Notes: generated from the letters alone by a model not told the origin. Shown: positions 35,880 through 44,510, counted from the first letter of the stretch. The stretch is 60,474 bases of DNA from Flavobacterium sp. UBA7680 (GCF_002482975.1 NZ_DLHA01000034.1:1-60474); one strand, 5' to 3'. Numbers and translations: made by a program.

Positions 35880-37079
35880 TTAGCTTTTTGAAAATATAAG
35901 AGTTGAACAATTTCCTCCAAATCCAAAAGAATTAGATAAAACGTGTTCGATATTTTTTGTTATTAATGAAGTCTGCGGAGTCAAATCGATTTCTTCCATC
36001 TGCGTTTCAAAATTCAAATTAGGATAAACAACATTATTCTGAATCGCCAAAACACTGTAAACAGCTTCAATTGCCGCTGCTGCCGCTAAAGTATGTCCCG
36101 TAAAAGGTTTTGTTGAACTAAAATCAGGAACTTTTTCGTCTTCGTAAATACGGCGTAAAGCTCTTCCTTCAGATAAATCGTTATTTGGAGTTGCCGTTCC
36201 GTGAACGTTGATATAATCAATTTGAGAAGGTTTTAAACCCGAAACTTCAAAAGCTTTTTTCATTGCTAAATAAGCACCGTCTCCATTTTCAGAAGAAGCC
36301 GTTTGGTGAAAAGCATCATTTGCGTTTCCGTAACCGGAAACTCTTGCCAGTACTTTTTTATTTTGTTTGGCAACAATTTCATCCGATTCTAAAACTAAAA
36401 AAGCCGCAGCTTCTCCAAGATTTAATCCTTTTCTGTTATTGTCGAAAGGTTTGTTGTAATCGTCAGATAAAATCATCAAAGTCTTAAATCCGTTGATGGT
36501 GAATTTTGACAAAGCATCGGCTCCGCCAACAATAACACGGTCTAATTTTCCGGTTTTAATTAATCTTGCACCCAGCATAATTGAATTTGCAGCAGAGGAA
36601 CAAGCCGTGCTGATAGTCGAAACCATTCCTTTTAAACCCAGTTCTTCGGCAATTTTATCTGCAACATCGCCGCCGTCGTGACAAGTGATATATTTAACCA
36701 ATTCAGGCTTTTCGAAATAATCGTAATAATGTTTTTCCGTCATGTCCATTCCGCCCACACTTGTAGCCGAAATAAGTCCAGTTCTAAATTCGTTGATAGA
36801 GGTAATGCCGGCATTTTCAACAGCTTGTTTTGCTGCCAAAGTACCAATCATAGCGGTTCTCGAAAAATTATTATCGCTGTTTAATTCCAGTTCAGCAATA
36901 AGTTCATCGTTGGTTTTTTTGATTTCACCTACTTTGATAACATCTGCATGAACTGTAGAAATATTAGAGATACGGGAAATCCCGATTTTATTTTCGATTA
37001 ACGAACGATAATTTTCCTCAACCGAATTCCCGATTGCGGAGATAATTCCCATTCCCGTTATTGCAACACCTTTTGTCAT
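35880..37079 (-). CDS. Beta-ketoacyl-ACP synthase (active, FabF/PKS II type)
   Basis: 399 aa with the full KAS triad: 'TISTACSSAANSIMLGARLI' (Cys), 'NVHGTATPNNDLSEG' (His) and 'STKPFTGHTLAAAAA' (His). It catalyses decarboxylative condensation of a malonyl-ACP unit with a growing acyl chain. It is followed directly by the Cys-less homologue, giving a KS/CLF-like pair for polyene elongation. Confidence 0.93.
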   Translation of the reverse strand: MTKGVAITGMGIISAIGNSVEENYRSLIENKIGISRISNISTVHADVIKVGEIKKTNDELIAELELNSDNNFSRTAMIGTLAAKQAVENAGITSINEFRTGLISATSVGGMDMTEKHYYDYFEKPELVKYITCHDGGDVADKIAEELGLKGMVSTISTACSSAANSIMLGARLIKTGKLDRVIVGGADALSKFTINGFKTLMILSDDYNKPFDNNRKGLNLGEAAAFLVLESDEIVAKQNKKVLARVSGYGNANDAFHQTASSENGDGAYLAMKKAFEVSGLKPSQIDYINVHGTATPNNDLSEGRALRRIYEDEKVPDFSSTKPFTGHTLAAAAAIEAVYSVLAIQNNVVYPNLNFETQMEEIDLTPQTSLITKNIEHVLSNSFGFGGNCSTLIFSKS

Positions 37080-37114
37080 TTTAGATTTTAGAGTTTTGAT
37101 TTTAGATTCTAGAA

Positions 37115-37143
37115 CTTTGTCAAAGTTTTAAACTTTGACAAAG
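37115..37143. repeat. Palindromic repeat, copy 2
   Basis: The same 29 bases as at 19197-19225 (CTTTGTCAAAG TTTTAAA CTTTGACAAAG). It lies in the 136-base gap between an ACP gene and a ketosynthase gene, within sequence rich in TTTTAGATT/AATCTAAAA motifs that are themselves repeated in both orientations. Confidence 0.9.
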
Positions 37144-37215
37144 TTGACGGATTTTAAAACATGTTAGATTTTAGATTCCAATAGGAAATTTAAAATCTGA
37201 AGTCTAAATCTAAAA

Positions 37216-37473
37216 TTATTTCGTTCTGTTAGCGCTAATGTACGCCGCCATAGTTTCGATAGACTGGAAAATTGTTTTCCCTTCTTTCGGATCTACTAAT
37301 TTAATTCCGTAATCTTTATCTAAAATCACGATCAATTCAAGCGCATCAATCGAGTCTAAACCTAAACCATCTCCAAACAAAGGATCGTTATCAGCAATGT
37401 CTTCAATTGTGATATCTTCAAGGTTTAAAGTAGTAATAATTTTGTTTTTCAATTCTTCTTTTAATGCTTCCAT
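37216..37473 (-). CDS. Acyl carrier protein
   Basis: 85 aa. The phosphopantetheine site is in 'GDGLGLDSIDALELIVIL' (Ser of DSID). The acidic helix II character is typical of type II FAS/PKS carriers. It should hold the growing chain for the ketosynthases on either side. The second ACP of the cluster is at 48089. Confidence 0.93.
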   Translation of the reverse strand: MEALKEELKNKIITTLNLEDITIEDIADNDPLFGDGLGLDSIDALELIVILDKDYGIKLVDPKEGKTIFQSIETMAAYISANRTK

Positions 37474-37475
37474 GA

Positions 37476-38093
37476 TTATTTATTATATAATGTATTGATA
37501 GTTTCGTTTGTATATTTTGTGTTTTCTGCTGCGCTGATTGTGCAGAGAAAAGCTTTATAATTGTCATTAAAATATTCTACCCAGCCGCATAAAACCATAT
37601 CTGCCTTATTTGTATTCAACAGAATATCTGAATAATTCGACATAAATTCTGTGTTAAAGGTGTCAAATATAAAGAAAGAATTTTCACTTTTCAGCTGATG
37701 ACGGATACTTATTTCGCCCAGACAAATATTTGGGAGCGTATAAACGAAAACCGCCGGACTCGGAAAATAGTTTTCTTTATCTGAAATTGATTCCTGATAT
37801 TTTACATCGGTATCTAAACTTGACGATTTATTTGCTAAAACCAAAGCGATATTATGTTCTTTTTCTTCTGAAGTTATTGGACTCAAAAGCAATTCTGATC
37901 CTAAAAAAGCCAGTTTACTCAAAGCATCCATTTTGAAAAATTTTGGATATTGCATTTCAAAATTGCGATACGATTGTTTGGAGAAATCAGCAAAATCTGT
38001 TGGTTCAATTTTGAATACAGAAGTTCCGTTCAAAACAATTTCATTGTTTTGGATGGTGATGTAGGATTGTATATTGGTTTTATTTTGAGTCAT
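37476..38093 (-). CDS. Ketosynthase-like protein, short, lacking catalytic residues
   Basis: About 205 aa from the ATG at 38093 (MTQNKTN). An upstream in-frame start at 38144 would overlap the opposite-strand gene and its promoter. The sequence loosely follows the N-terminal half of beta-ketoacyl synthases, including a segment 'YTLPNICLGEISIRHQLKSE' where KAS has its Cys loop, but no nucleophile or His motif is in place. Similar short proteins stand beside ACPs in aryl polyene and flexirubin clusters. Probably non-catalytic; its role is unknown. Confidence 0.7.
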   Translation of the reverse strand: MTQNKTNIQSYITIQNNEIVLNGTSVFKIEPTDFADFSKQSYRNFEMQYPKFFKMDALSKLAFLGSELLLSPITSEEKEHNIALVLANKSSSLDTDVKYQESISDKENYFPSPAVFVYTLPNICLGEISIRHQLKSENSFFIFDTFNTEFMSNYSDILLNTNKADMVLCGWVEYFNDNYKAFLCTISAAENTKYTNETINTLYNK

Positions 38094-38110
38094 TATTTTT
38101 TGTAACTTTG
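38085..38110 (+). promoter_or_regulatory. Candidate promoter of small convergent gene
   Basis: TTG (38085-38087), a 15-base spacer (slightly short) and TAACTTTG (38103-38110), which fits TAnnTTTG, seven bases before the ATG at 38118. It overlaps the start of the opposite-strand gene. Confidence 0.4.
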
Positions 38111-38117
38111 TCAAGTT

Positions 38118-38303
38118 ATGAAATTCTACGAAAAATATCCGCAATTAAAACAGAAAAGCTTTTTGTCAAAAGTGCTTGCTGATACTGTATTCTCTACAAT
38201 GTCTTTGGAAGACCAACAGGTTTCTAAGAGTAAAGTTGTCAAAATTGTTGATGCCATTTTAAAGGAGAAAGAATTAAAAGGAAATCAATTCTTCACTAAT
38301 TAA
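38118..38303 (+). CDS. Small protein convergent with Fic gene; candidate antitoxin
   Basis: 61 aa, the only forward gene inside the 34 kb reverse-strand cluster. It has its own TAnnTTTG element and its 3' end overlaps the Fic gene tail-to-tail by 30 bases. The sequence is helical and charged. The stretch 'STMSLEDQQVSKSKVVKIVD' followed by AILKEKEL resembles the inhibitory helix of VbhA-type Fic antitoxins, which use (S/T)xxxE(G/N); here it reads TMSLED, with Asp at the last place. Antitoxin function is an inference from motif and neighbour. It could also be an unrelated short protein. Confidence 0.55.
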   Translation: MKFYEKYPQLKQKSFLSKVLADTVFSTMSLEDQQVSKSKVVKIVDAILKEKELKGNQFFTN

Positions 38304-38855
38304 TTGATTTAATAATTTATAATCTCCATTGTCAGCAGCTTTCATTGCGCTAATATAAAATTTTCTGCTTTCGCCTTCTCTGTGATATAACTCTAAAGGT
38401 TGATATCCAAACTTTAATGCTATAAGATTCATCAAAATCCTTCCAGTCCTTCCATTTCCATTATTGAAAGGATGAATTTTTATAAACTCATAGTGTGAAT
38501 ACACTAAGCAGTCAATATGATCTTCTAAAGTTTTAGAAATGGAAATTTTAAAATTAAGATTATCTAGAAACTGATACATGGCTTGTAAAACCATTACTGG
38601 TTTTGGTGGAATTAGTTGTCCAACAGAAACTTCTGTTATTCTCCATTTTCCAGCCCAATCGTAAAGTTGTTCAAATGCAATTTTATGAATTTCCAAAACA
38701 AGTGTTGTTGAAATATCAACATCAGTTTCTAATTCAAAAGTAAAAAGTTCTGCTTTAGCAATTCCAGATGCTTCAAATTCATTGATTTGATTTTTATCAG
38801 TCAAACCAAGTAAATTATCGTCTGGAAAAGGAGTCCAATTAGTTTGATTTTCCAT
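38274..38855 (-). CDS. Fic/DOC family protein
   Basis: 193 aa. The canonical Fic motif HPFNNGNGRTGR is at 128-139, complete with catalytic His and the phosphate-binding G-N-G-R. A flap-like strand (about 73-85) and N-terminal 'NEFEASGIAKAELFTFEL' fit the 'mobile mystery protein B' subgroup. Fic enzymes transfer AMP or another phosphate-containing group to a target protein. No obvious internal inhibitory motif is visible, so control in trans is expected. It begins three bases after a ketosynthase gene, yet it has no evident link to pigment chemistry and looks like an insertion. Confidence 0.9.
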   Translation of the reverse strand: MENQTNWTPFPDDNLLGLTDKNQINEFEASGIAKAELFTFELETDVDISTTLVLEIHKIAFEQLYDWAGKWRITEVSVGQLIPPKPVMVLQAMYQFLDNLNFKISISKTLEDHIDCLVYSHYEFIKIHPFNNGNGRTGRILMNLIALKFGYQPLELYHREGESRKFYISAMKAADNGDYKLLNQLISEELISF

Positions 38856-38858
38856 TTC

Positions 38859-39998
38859 TCATTTTATCTTTTCAAAAACAACCGCCGTATTACAACCGCC
38901 AAATCCAGAAGCCGTTTTCAAAAAATATTCAATAGTCGCTTCTTCATTTTTCTCAATAACATTTACAGTCTCACTAACCCCAATTTCATCAAAACCTTTT
39001 GATTCAAAAAGTATATTTTGATTGGCAGATTCAATAGCAATAACCGTTTCCAATAATCCCGAAGCGCCTAATGTATGACCGTAAAATCCTTTTAAACTAT
39101 TTACGGGAACATTTTGTAAACCTAAACGATTTAAAGCAATCGCTTCCATTTCGTCGTTAAAGGGAGTTGCGGTTCCGTGTGCTGAAATATAATCTAATTT
39201 GTTGGCTTCGAGTTGAGCTTCTTTTAAAGCATTTTGAATACTTCTAAACAAACCTTCACCTGTTCTTGACGGTCCCGAAATATGATTCGCATCGTTTATC
39301 GAACTGTCGCCAATCACTTTTATTTTGGCATTTTTGGCTTCCGCCGAAACTAAAACTGCTGCTGTTGCTTCGCCTAAACTTACTCCGGTTCTGTTTTTAG
39401 AATACGGTTTACAAGGCAGATCGCTCATGGCTTGAAATGCATTAAATCCAGATAAAACAAATTCTGAAACTTCATCGCCAGCGATTACAAAAATATTGTC
39501 GTAAAGTTCAGATTGAATCATTCTTTTAGCAATTGAAACCGCTAAAATTCCAGAGACGCAGGCATTTGAAACAACAATTGGTTGTGTTTTAAATCTGAAG
39601 AAATCTGAAATGTTTTTTGCTAAAACATCTAAATGTGCGTTATTAAAACTTTCTTCAGAATCATTTTGTAAAGCTGTAACATTTCCTTTTGTTGTAGAAA
39701 GTATAAAAGCAGTTTTCGAATTTAATTCAACTCCAGAATTTTTGATAATCGGTTCTAAAGCCAAAATCATCATTTTCTCTAAACGGGAATATTTTATTTC
39801 AGTGCTGATTTTTGAAAAAGCACTGTTTATTTTTTCATCATTAATAATCGAAGCATAAAATGAATTAGGCATCAAAGAAATGTCATTATGAAGCTGAATG
39901 CCGGAATCGCCACGAAGAATAGCTTCAACATTCGATTCGACATCAAAACCTAAAGGTGTGATACAATTCGTTTCTGTGATGTATATTTCTTTTAACAT
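38859..39998 (-). CDS. Beta-ketoacyl-ACP synthase (active)
   Basis: 379 aa with all KAS catalytic motifs: 'VVSNACVSGILAVSIAKR' (Cys), 'SAHGTATPFNDEMEA' (His) and 'LKGFYGHTLGASGLLE' (His). It is shorter than FabF but complete. One of three active condensing enzymes of this type in the cluster. Upstream there is a 156-base gap with repeats, so it may have its own promoter. Confidence 0.92.
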   Translation of the reverse strand: MLKEIYITETNCITPLGFDVESNVEAILRGDSGIQLHNDISLMPNSFYASIINDEKINSAFSKISTEIKYSRLEKMMILALEPIIKNSGVELNSKTAFILSTTKGNVTALQNDSEESFNNAHLDVLAKNISDFFRFKTQPIVVSNACVSGILAVSIAKRMIQSELYDNIFVIAGDEVSEFVLSGFNAFQAMSDLPCKPYSKNRTGVSLGEATAAVLVSAEAKNAKIKVIGDSSINDANHISGPSRTGEGLFRSIQNALKEAQLEANKLDYISAHGTATPFNDEMEAIALNRLGLQNVPVNSLKGFYGHTLGASGLLETVIAIESANQNILFESKGFDEIGVSETVNVIEKNEEATIEYFLKTASGFGGCNTAVVFEKIK

Positions 39999-40021
39999 TT
40001 TATGATTCTCGATTTCTCCTG

Positions 40022-40140
40022 CAAGGTTTACAAAACCTTGTAGGTATTTATTTTAAAGCTTTGTCTGAAAAAATGGCTCGCAGATTTTACAGATTAAGCG
40101 GATTTACACAGATTATTTTATTTTTTATTCGTGAAAATTA
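40022..40140. repeat. Short palindrome and 'cacagatt' repeat in intergenic gap
   Basis: CAAGGTTT ACA AAACCTTG (40022-40040) is a perfect 8-bp hairpin. It is followed by GCAGATTTTACAGATTAAGC and GGATTTACACAGATTATTTT, then GTGAAAATTAGTGTAATCCG. These are fragments of the intergenic repeat family also seen at 28568, 33947 and 47073. Confidence 0.65.
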
Positions 40141-40154
40141 GTGTAATCCGTGTT

Positions 40155-40604
40155 TTATAATAACAATCCCACTTTCTTTTTCCATTCAGCATAAAAAGGC
40201 GGATTTGTCAGCATTAAATTCCCTTCCTTATCTAAAAAAACCTGAACGGTTTCTCCTGTACAGGCAATTTCACCTTTATCATCAATAATTTTAAAACGGT
40301 AAATCATTTTTGCAGCGGGCGTATCGACAACGGTTGTTTCAATTGTTACAACATCGCCATAACGTAAAGACAATTTATGTTCGCAGGTCGATTTTACAAT
40401 TGGCGTTGTATATCCGGTTTTGGCAATATCCAAATACGTAAGTCCGTGCTGACGGCCAAACGCTTCGCGTCCATCTTCAAAATAGGTTATATAGTTGCCG
40501 TGCCAAACAATTCCAAGCGGATCAGTTTCGTTAAAACGAATTCTGATTTCGTGTGTAACGGTCAGGTTTGTAGCTTCGTTAAACTGCTCTTTTCTTTTTG
40601 TCAT
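40155..40604 (-). CDS. Hot-dog acyl-CoA/ACP thioesterase (4HBT type)
   Basis: 149 aa. The motif 'IRIRFNETDPLGIVWHGNYI' followed by YFEDGREAF is the 4-hydroxybenzoyl-CoA thioesterase/YbgC signature; the Asp of ETD is the usual catalytic residue. It would hydrolyse thioesters, either releasing a product or clearing stalled chains from the ACPs. It overlaps the upstream ABC permease gene by 26 bases. Confidence 0.9.
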   Translation of the reverse strand: MTKRKEQFNEATNLTVTHEIRIRFNETDPLGIVWHGNYITYFEDGREAFGRQHGLTYLDIAKTGYTTPIVKSTCEHKLSLRYGDVVTIETTVVDTPAAKMIYRFKIIDDKGEIACTGETVQVFLDKEGNLMLTNPPFYAEWKKKVGLLL

Positions 40605-41862
40605 AAAATAATGCGATGGCTGTTGTGAGAATGAAAAACAAAAATAGTAAACTTATTTTTGGGATGATTTCCAGGAAAGAAACGTTGCGTAAAAGAACGT
40701 CATAAAAAGCATCTAATCCCCAATTCATTGGAGACGATTTGGCAATAATCTGCATGATTTTCGGCATGGCAAAAACGGGAACCCAGATTCCGCCAATTGC
40801 TGCTAAAATGATAACACTCGTTGCGCCAAACGGAGCTGATTGTTCCTGTGTACTCGCAATGGTTCCTAATAAAATCCCAAATCCAATGGCGGCGAAACCT
40901 GAAAATAAGGCAACGACACTCATTAAGGCTAAATGTCCTTCGATATTTAAAGACGGAAGTCCGATGGATGGAAATAAAAATACAGCAACAGCAACCATCA
41001 TATAAAACTGAATCATACAGATTACAGAATAAGTAATGGTTTTGCCAATAATCACGACTAAACTAGAAACTGGATTGGTTCTTAATCGAACGAAAGTTCC
41101 CTGTGATTTTTCTTTTACAATATTAATTGATAATGGAATTACGATAAAAAATATCGCAAAAAGTGTCCACGCCGGAACGTTATGCTGAACCGAATTTGGA
41201 CGTACTTCTTTATTATTAATCTTTGGAATTATCTCTTTGAAAGAAATGAAACTCTTTTGCTCAAAATTGGTAGTTCCTTCGCCTAACTGATTCTGAAAAG
41301 TAGTGTAAATAGATTTGGTTTCAATTTGCGAAATCATTTTGTCGATTGAACTCATGACCGCGTTTTTAAAGCTCATTTGAACCGCAGGATCAAAATACAG
41401 TCTTACTTCTTTTTCTTTAATAATTCGCTGCGGTTGGCTTGCTGCCGTACTATCAGTCATGCCTAAACTGCTGACAATTTTTTCGACATTTTGATCAACT
41501 TTCGCCTGCAAATCAGAACTTAAATTTTTCGGGATTATAATTGCCAATTGAAATTTTCCTTTGTAAACATTTTCTCTGGCAACATCTTCGGTAATTGTTT
41601 TATTGTCTATTTGCGTTACAACGCTAAACAAATTACTTTTTTCTAAATTCTCAAAAACGGTTTTTGAAACAGAACCTTTGTCGTAATCCACCAATAAAAT
41701 TGGAATTTTAGAATCGCTTACGGTTTTAAAAGTACTGTCCTGAATTAACGTAACAGTAATGACCAAAACCAATGGCATTATAAACAGAATGATTAATCCG
41801 CCTAAATCGCGTTTAAGCAGTAAAAATTCTTTTACGATCGACATCCAAATTTTATATAGCAT
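40579..41862 (-). CDS. ABC-2 type transporter permease
   Basis: 427 aa. One N-terminal helix (about 20-42), a large extracytoplasmic domain (about 45-215) and five or six C-terminal helices (about 225-420). This is the YhgE/DrrB-like ABC-2 topology. With the ATPase gene overlapping upstream by 11 bases it forms a complete exporter. In this cluster it may export the pigment or a precursor; cargo is inferred. Confidence 0.9.
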   Translation of the reverse strand: MLYKIWMSIVKEFLLLKRDLGGLIILFIMPLVLVITVTLIQDSTFKTVSDSKIPILLVDYDKGSVSKTVFENLEKSNLFSVVTQIDNKTITEDVARENVYKGKFQLAIIIPKNLSSDLQAKVDQNVEKIVSSLGMTDSTAASQPQRIIKEKEVRLYFDPAVQMSFKNAVMSSIDKMISQIETKSIYTTFQNQLGEGTTNFEQKSFISFKEIIPKINNKEVRPNSVQHNVPAWTLFAIFFIVIPLSINIVKEKSQGTFVRLRTNPVSSLVVIIGKTITYSVICMIQFYMMVAVAVFLFPSIGLPSLNIEGHLALMSVVALFSGFAAIGFGILLGTIASTQEQSAPFGATSVIILAAIGGIWVPVFAMPKIMQIIAKSSPMNWGLDAFYDVLLRNVSFLEIIPKISLLFLFFILTTAIALFYDKKKRAV

Positions 41863-42604
41863 CTCTCAAGTCTTTACCGGTTAACGAAATAAAAACGTCT
41901 TCGAGATTATGGGCATCTTCAACAGAATCAATTAAAGTTGACGGCGTTCCTTTTGCATAAATTCGGCCTCGGTCTAAAATGGCAATATTGGTGCAGAAAT
42001 CTTCGGCTTCAGCCAAATGATGCGAAGTATAAATTATGGATGTTCCGTTTTGGTTCAACACTTTTAGATAATCTATAATGGCATTTTTAGACTGTACATC
42101 AACGCCAACGGTTGGTTCATCTAAAAATAAAACTTTTGGTTTGTGCAGAATTCCGGCAATTAAATTCACACGGCGTTTCATTCCGCCGGAGAAAGTTTCA
42201 ACAGGTTTATCGGCAAATTTTAATAAGCCTAAAAGATCTAAAGTTTCGATTACTTTATCTTTTAAATCAGAACCTTTTAAACCGTACATGCTTCCAAAAT
42301 AGTGCAGGTTTTCTCTTGCCGTAAGAGTAGGATATAAGGCATATTCCTGAGGAACAACGCCTATAATTTTTTTAATTTTTGAAGAATGATGCTGATAGTC
42401 TAAACCATCAATTGTAAAATGCCCCGAAGTTGGTTTTACCAATCCGCAGAGCATTGAAATTAAGGTTGTTTTTCCGGCGCCGTTTGGACCGAGTAAACCA
42501 AAAATTTCTCCTTCATTTATATTTAACGAAACGTCGTTCAAAGAAAACTGATCGGCATCTTTGTACTTTTTCGAAAGGGATTCTATTTTTATTATGGATT
42601 GCAA
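41852..42604 (-). CDS. ABC transporter ATPase (DrrA/CcmA type)
   Basis: 250 aa with Walker A 'LLGPNGAGKTTLISML', Q-loop 'VVPQEYALYPTLTARE', signature 'FSGGMKRRVNLIAG', Walker B 'KVLFLDEPTVGVD' and switch His 'YTSHHLAEAE'. It pairs with the overlapping ABC-2 permease. The BtrH-like gene lies six bases upstream. Confidence 0.94.
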   Translation of the reverse strand: MQSIIKIESLSKKYKDADQFSLNDVSLNINEGEIFGLLGPNGAGKTTLISMLCGLVKPTSGHFTIDGLDYQHHSSKIKKIIGVVPQEYALYPTLTARENLHYFGSMYGLKGSDLKDKVIETLDLLGLLKFADKPVETFSGGMKRRVNLIAGILHKPKVLFLDEPTVGVDVQSKNAIIDYLKVLNQNGTSIIYTSHHLAEAEDFCTNIAILDRGRIYAKGTPSTLIDSVEDAHNLEDVFISLTGKDLRDAI

Positions 42605-42610
42605 AATATC

Positions 42611-43609
42611 TTAGCTGATGGCTTTTTTTAGTTTTTTGAAAAAGATTTCTTCTCTGTTGGCAATGTCCAAAAGTTCATCGGCAATAGTGTTGTAAGCGTC
42701 TTCTTTGGCACTTCTGTTTTTATAAATACGCGAAGCTTCAACAGCAAAATCACGCCATGAATCGCCAATTTTTGTCATTTCTTTTGAAAGTTCTTTTAGT
42801 TCTTCATTACCTAAAATAACCGAAGCTTCCTGTAAAAATGCCGCATAAATAAAACGGAAACCACCGCCTCCGGTTCCAATTTCTTCCTGCATACGAACCA
42901 TTTGTGCCAAGTAATGATTGGCTTTTTTGGTGCCGTGTTTTATTGGCCATTTTCTAATTTGCTTAGAAACAAATTTGATACCACGAACACCAACAATTGG
43001 CATTGGCGCCAGCATGTCTCTGCACGTATTTTTTATTCCTTTAATGATCGCGCTTTTTAAATCAACGTCTTTTGGAACCTGAATTGGATAATACATTTGT
43101 CCACGCGGCGCAAACGCACCTTTTGCAAAACGAACTTTATCTAATTCTTCGTGGGTTAAAGTTGTAACGGTTTCCATAACGGGATCGCTTACTAAATAAT
43201 CTGTTTCGGTTTTTCCGTAAACAACTAAATTGTGTGCGTTGAAGTGAAAACGATATTCGTCAGGAAAATAACTTAAATTGTAAACTCCAACTTGTAATCC
43301 CGTTGGAATATTATTTTTTAAATTTTCGTCTAATGCTTTATTGGCATTTGAAACAGAAGAAAATTTTTGTCTTTTTATTTTTAAATTTAAACGATTGGCC
43401 ACTTTATTGAAAATTTGTCCAGGCAAAGTTCTGTAACTAATTGCCGGAGCATAATTAACTTTTATAAATGGCAGATATACAAAAAACAACCCTGAGCCAA
43501 TACCAAAAACCATCGGTTCGCTGATGTTTAGTCCGCTGTTTCTTAGCAGATTCGACGCTACTCCATTCTCGCAATGAGCAGACTGATGATGTGTGAAAGT
43601 TAATTCCAT
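42611..43609 (-). CDS. BtrH N-terminal domain / DUF4872 protein
   Basis: 332 aa. The N-terminal half resembles BtrH, an acyl-ACP-dependent acyltransferase with a papain-like fold. 'FTHHQSAHCENGVASNLLRN' supplies the candidate Cys (about residue 13) and 'FHFNAHNLVVYG' a candidate His. The C-terminal half is helical (DUF4872-like). BtrH moves an acyl group from an ACP to an amine, so this protein could join the polyene-ACP to an acceptor. In flexirubin, ester formation between aryl polyene and dialkylresorcinol is the missing step it might perform. That last point is inference. Confidence 0.82.
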   Translation of the reverse strand: MELTFTHHQSAHCENGVASNLLRNSGLNISEPMVFGIGSGLFFVYLPFIKVNYAPAISYRTLPGQIFNKVANRLNLKIKRQKFSSVSNANKALDENLKNNIPTGLQVGVYNLSYFPDEYRFHFNAHNLVVYGKTETDYLVSDPVMETVTTLTHEELDKVRFAKGAFAPRGQMYYPIQVPKDVDLKSAIIKGIKNTCRDMLAPMPIVGVRGIKFVSKQIRKWPIKHGTKKANHYLAQMVRMQEEIGTGGGGFRFIYAAFLQEASVILGNEELKELSKEMTKIGDSWRDFAVEASRIYKNRSAKEDAYNTIADELLDIANREEIFFKKLKKAIS

Positions 43610-44013
43610 TATTTGGTGATGCTGTTTTTTAATTCTTCAATTGAAATTTCAAATGTGTCGGCATATTTCTGCAGAATCTTATCGTTTAGTTTTGCAAAAA
43701 CACTAGGTTTAAAATGTCTTTTTACGCGCCATTTCCAAAGTCCTACATAACTTGATAAAATAGTAAGATCCATTTTATTGACTTCCATAAAATAAACAAT
43801 CGGGCTTACCTCGCCATCTAAAACTTGTTGTTTAGCTTCGGCAATACGCTCGTTTATTTCATCAATAGAATTTGAAAGTGCTATTGTTTTGGGTTCCCAG
43901 CCTGTGCTTAGCGTTGTGGTATAATTGCCGTTTTCATCAGTTGCGTATAAAAGCTCTTTTACATTGTTTTTAGTTAAGTTGCTTTTATCCTGAGGTACTT
44001 TATCTTTTTCCAT
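43609..44013 (-). CDS. Hypothetical protein beside BtrH-like gene
   Basis: 134 aa, no signal peptide or membrane helix. Predicted helical; the C-terminal half 'WKWRVKRHFKPSVFAKLNDK' and following residues are basic with a possible helix-turn-helix-like pair. Its stop overlaps the BtrH-like start by one base, so the pair is coupled and probably functions together. I do not recognise a family. Confidence 0.7.
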   Translation of the reverse strand: MEKDKVPQDKSNLTKNNVKELLYATDENGNYTTTLSTGWEPKTIALSNSIDEINERIAEAKQQVLDGEVSPIVYFMEVNKMDLTILSSYVGLWKWRVKRHFKPSVFAKLNDKILQKYADTFEISIEELKNSITK

Positions 44014-44041
44014 TACCTAGTTATATTTTCAAGTGGAATTA

Positions 44042-44509
44042 TTACGAAACCGAAACTGTTTTTTGAATGAACAAATTAATTTCGCATTCTAAGAGTATCT
44101 GATCTTCTACTGAACTTTGACAGCTCATTGTGCATAAAGTGTAATCGTCGCCGGCAAATTTTGAAACTAAATTTGCTTTGGTAATTATGGTATCGCCGAC
44201 TTTTGGCAGCGAATGAATTTTTACGTTTTTTAAGGCACTGATAAATCCAATTACATTTACGTTCTCATTTTCTGTTCCGTCTTCGTCAAAAAAATATTTT
44301 TTTCCAACAATCGACGAACAAGTCTGCGCCGTATTTTCAATTAAACCTGCTTCGATAAAAACATTATTCTGGACAAAAATATTGTCTTCTTTTATCAAAA
44401 AAGTGGTTTTTACGAAGTTGGCATCAATATCCAAAATTAAATCTACCATAAGCATTGGTGCTCGGTGTGGTAAATAATTTTGTATGTCAACTCCGGTATT
44501 CAAAATCAT
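44042..44509 (-). CDS. ApeP-like hot-dog dehydratase, paralogue B
   Basis: 155 aa hot-dog protein. It opens with FabZ-like 'YLPHRAPMLMVDLILDID', and 'FIEAGLIENTAQTCSSIVGK' matches the region holding the FabZ acid (the Glu of IENTAQ). The GHFPG stretch with the catalytic His is absent. It is a paralogue of the next gene upstream and lies one base downstream of it. Likely one half of a dehydratase for polyene formation; the pattern is that of ApeP in aryl polyene systems. Confidence 0.78.
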   Translation of the reverse strand: MILNTGVDIQNYLPHRAPMLMVDLILDIDANFVKTTFLIKEDNIFVQNNVFIEAGLIENTAQTCSSIVGKKYFFDEDGTENENVNVIGFISALKNVKIHSLPKVGDTIITKANLVSKFAGDDYTLCTMSCQSSVEDQILLECEINLFIQKTVSVS

Positions 44510-44510
44510 A

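Noticed and set aside
38094..38144. Longer start for the short ketosynthase-like gene
   Set aside because: The 17 extra residues overlap the promoter and start of the forward small gene and do not resemble a KAS beginning; the ATG at 38093 is preferred.
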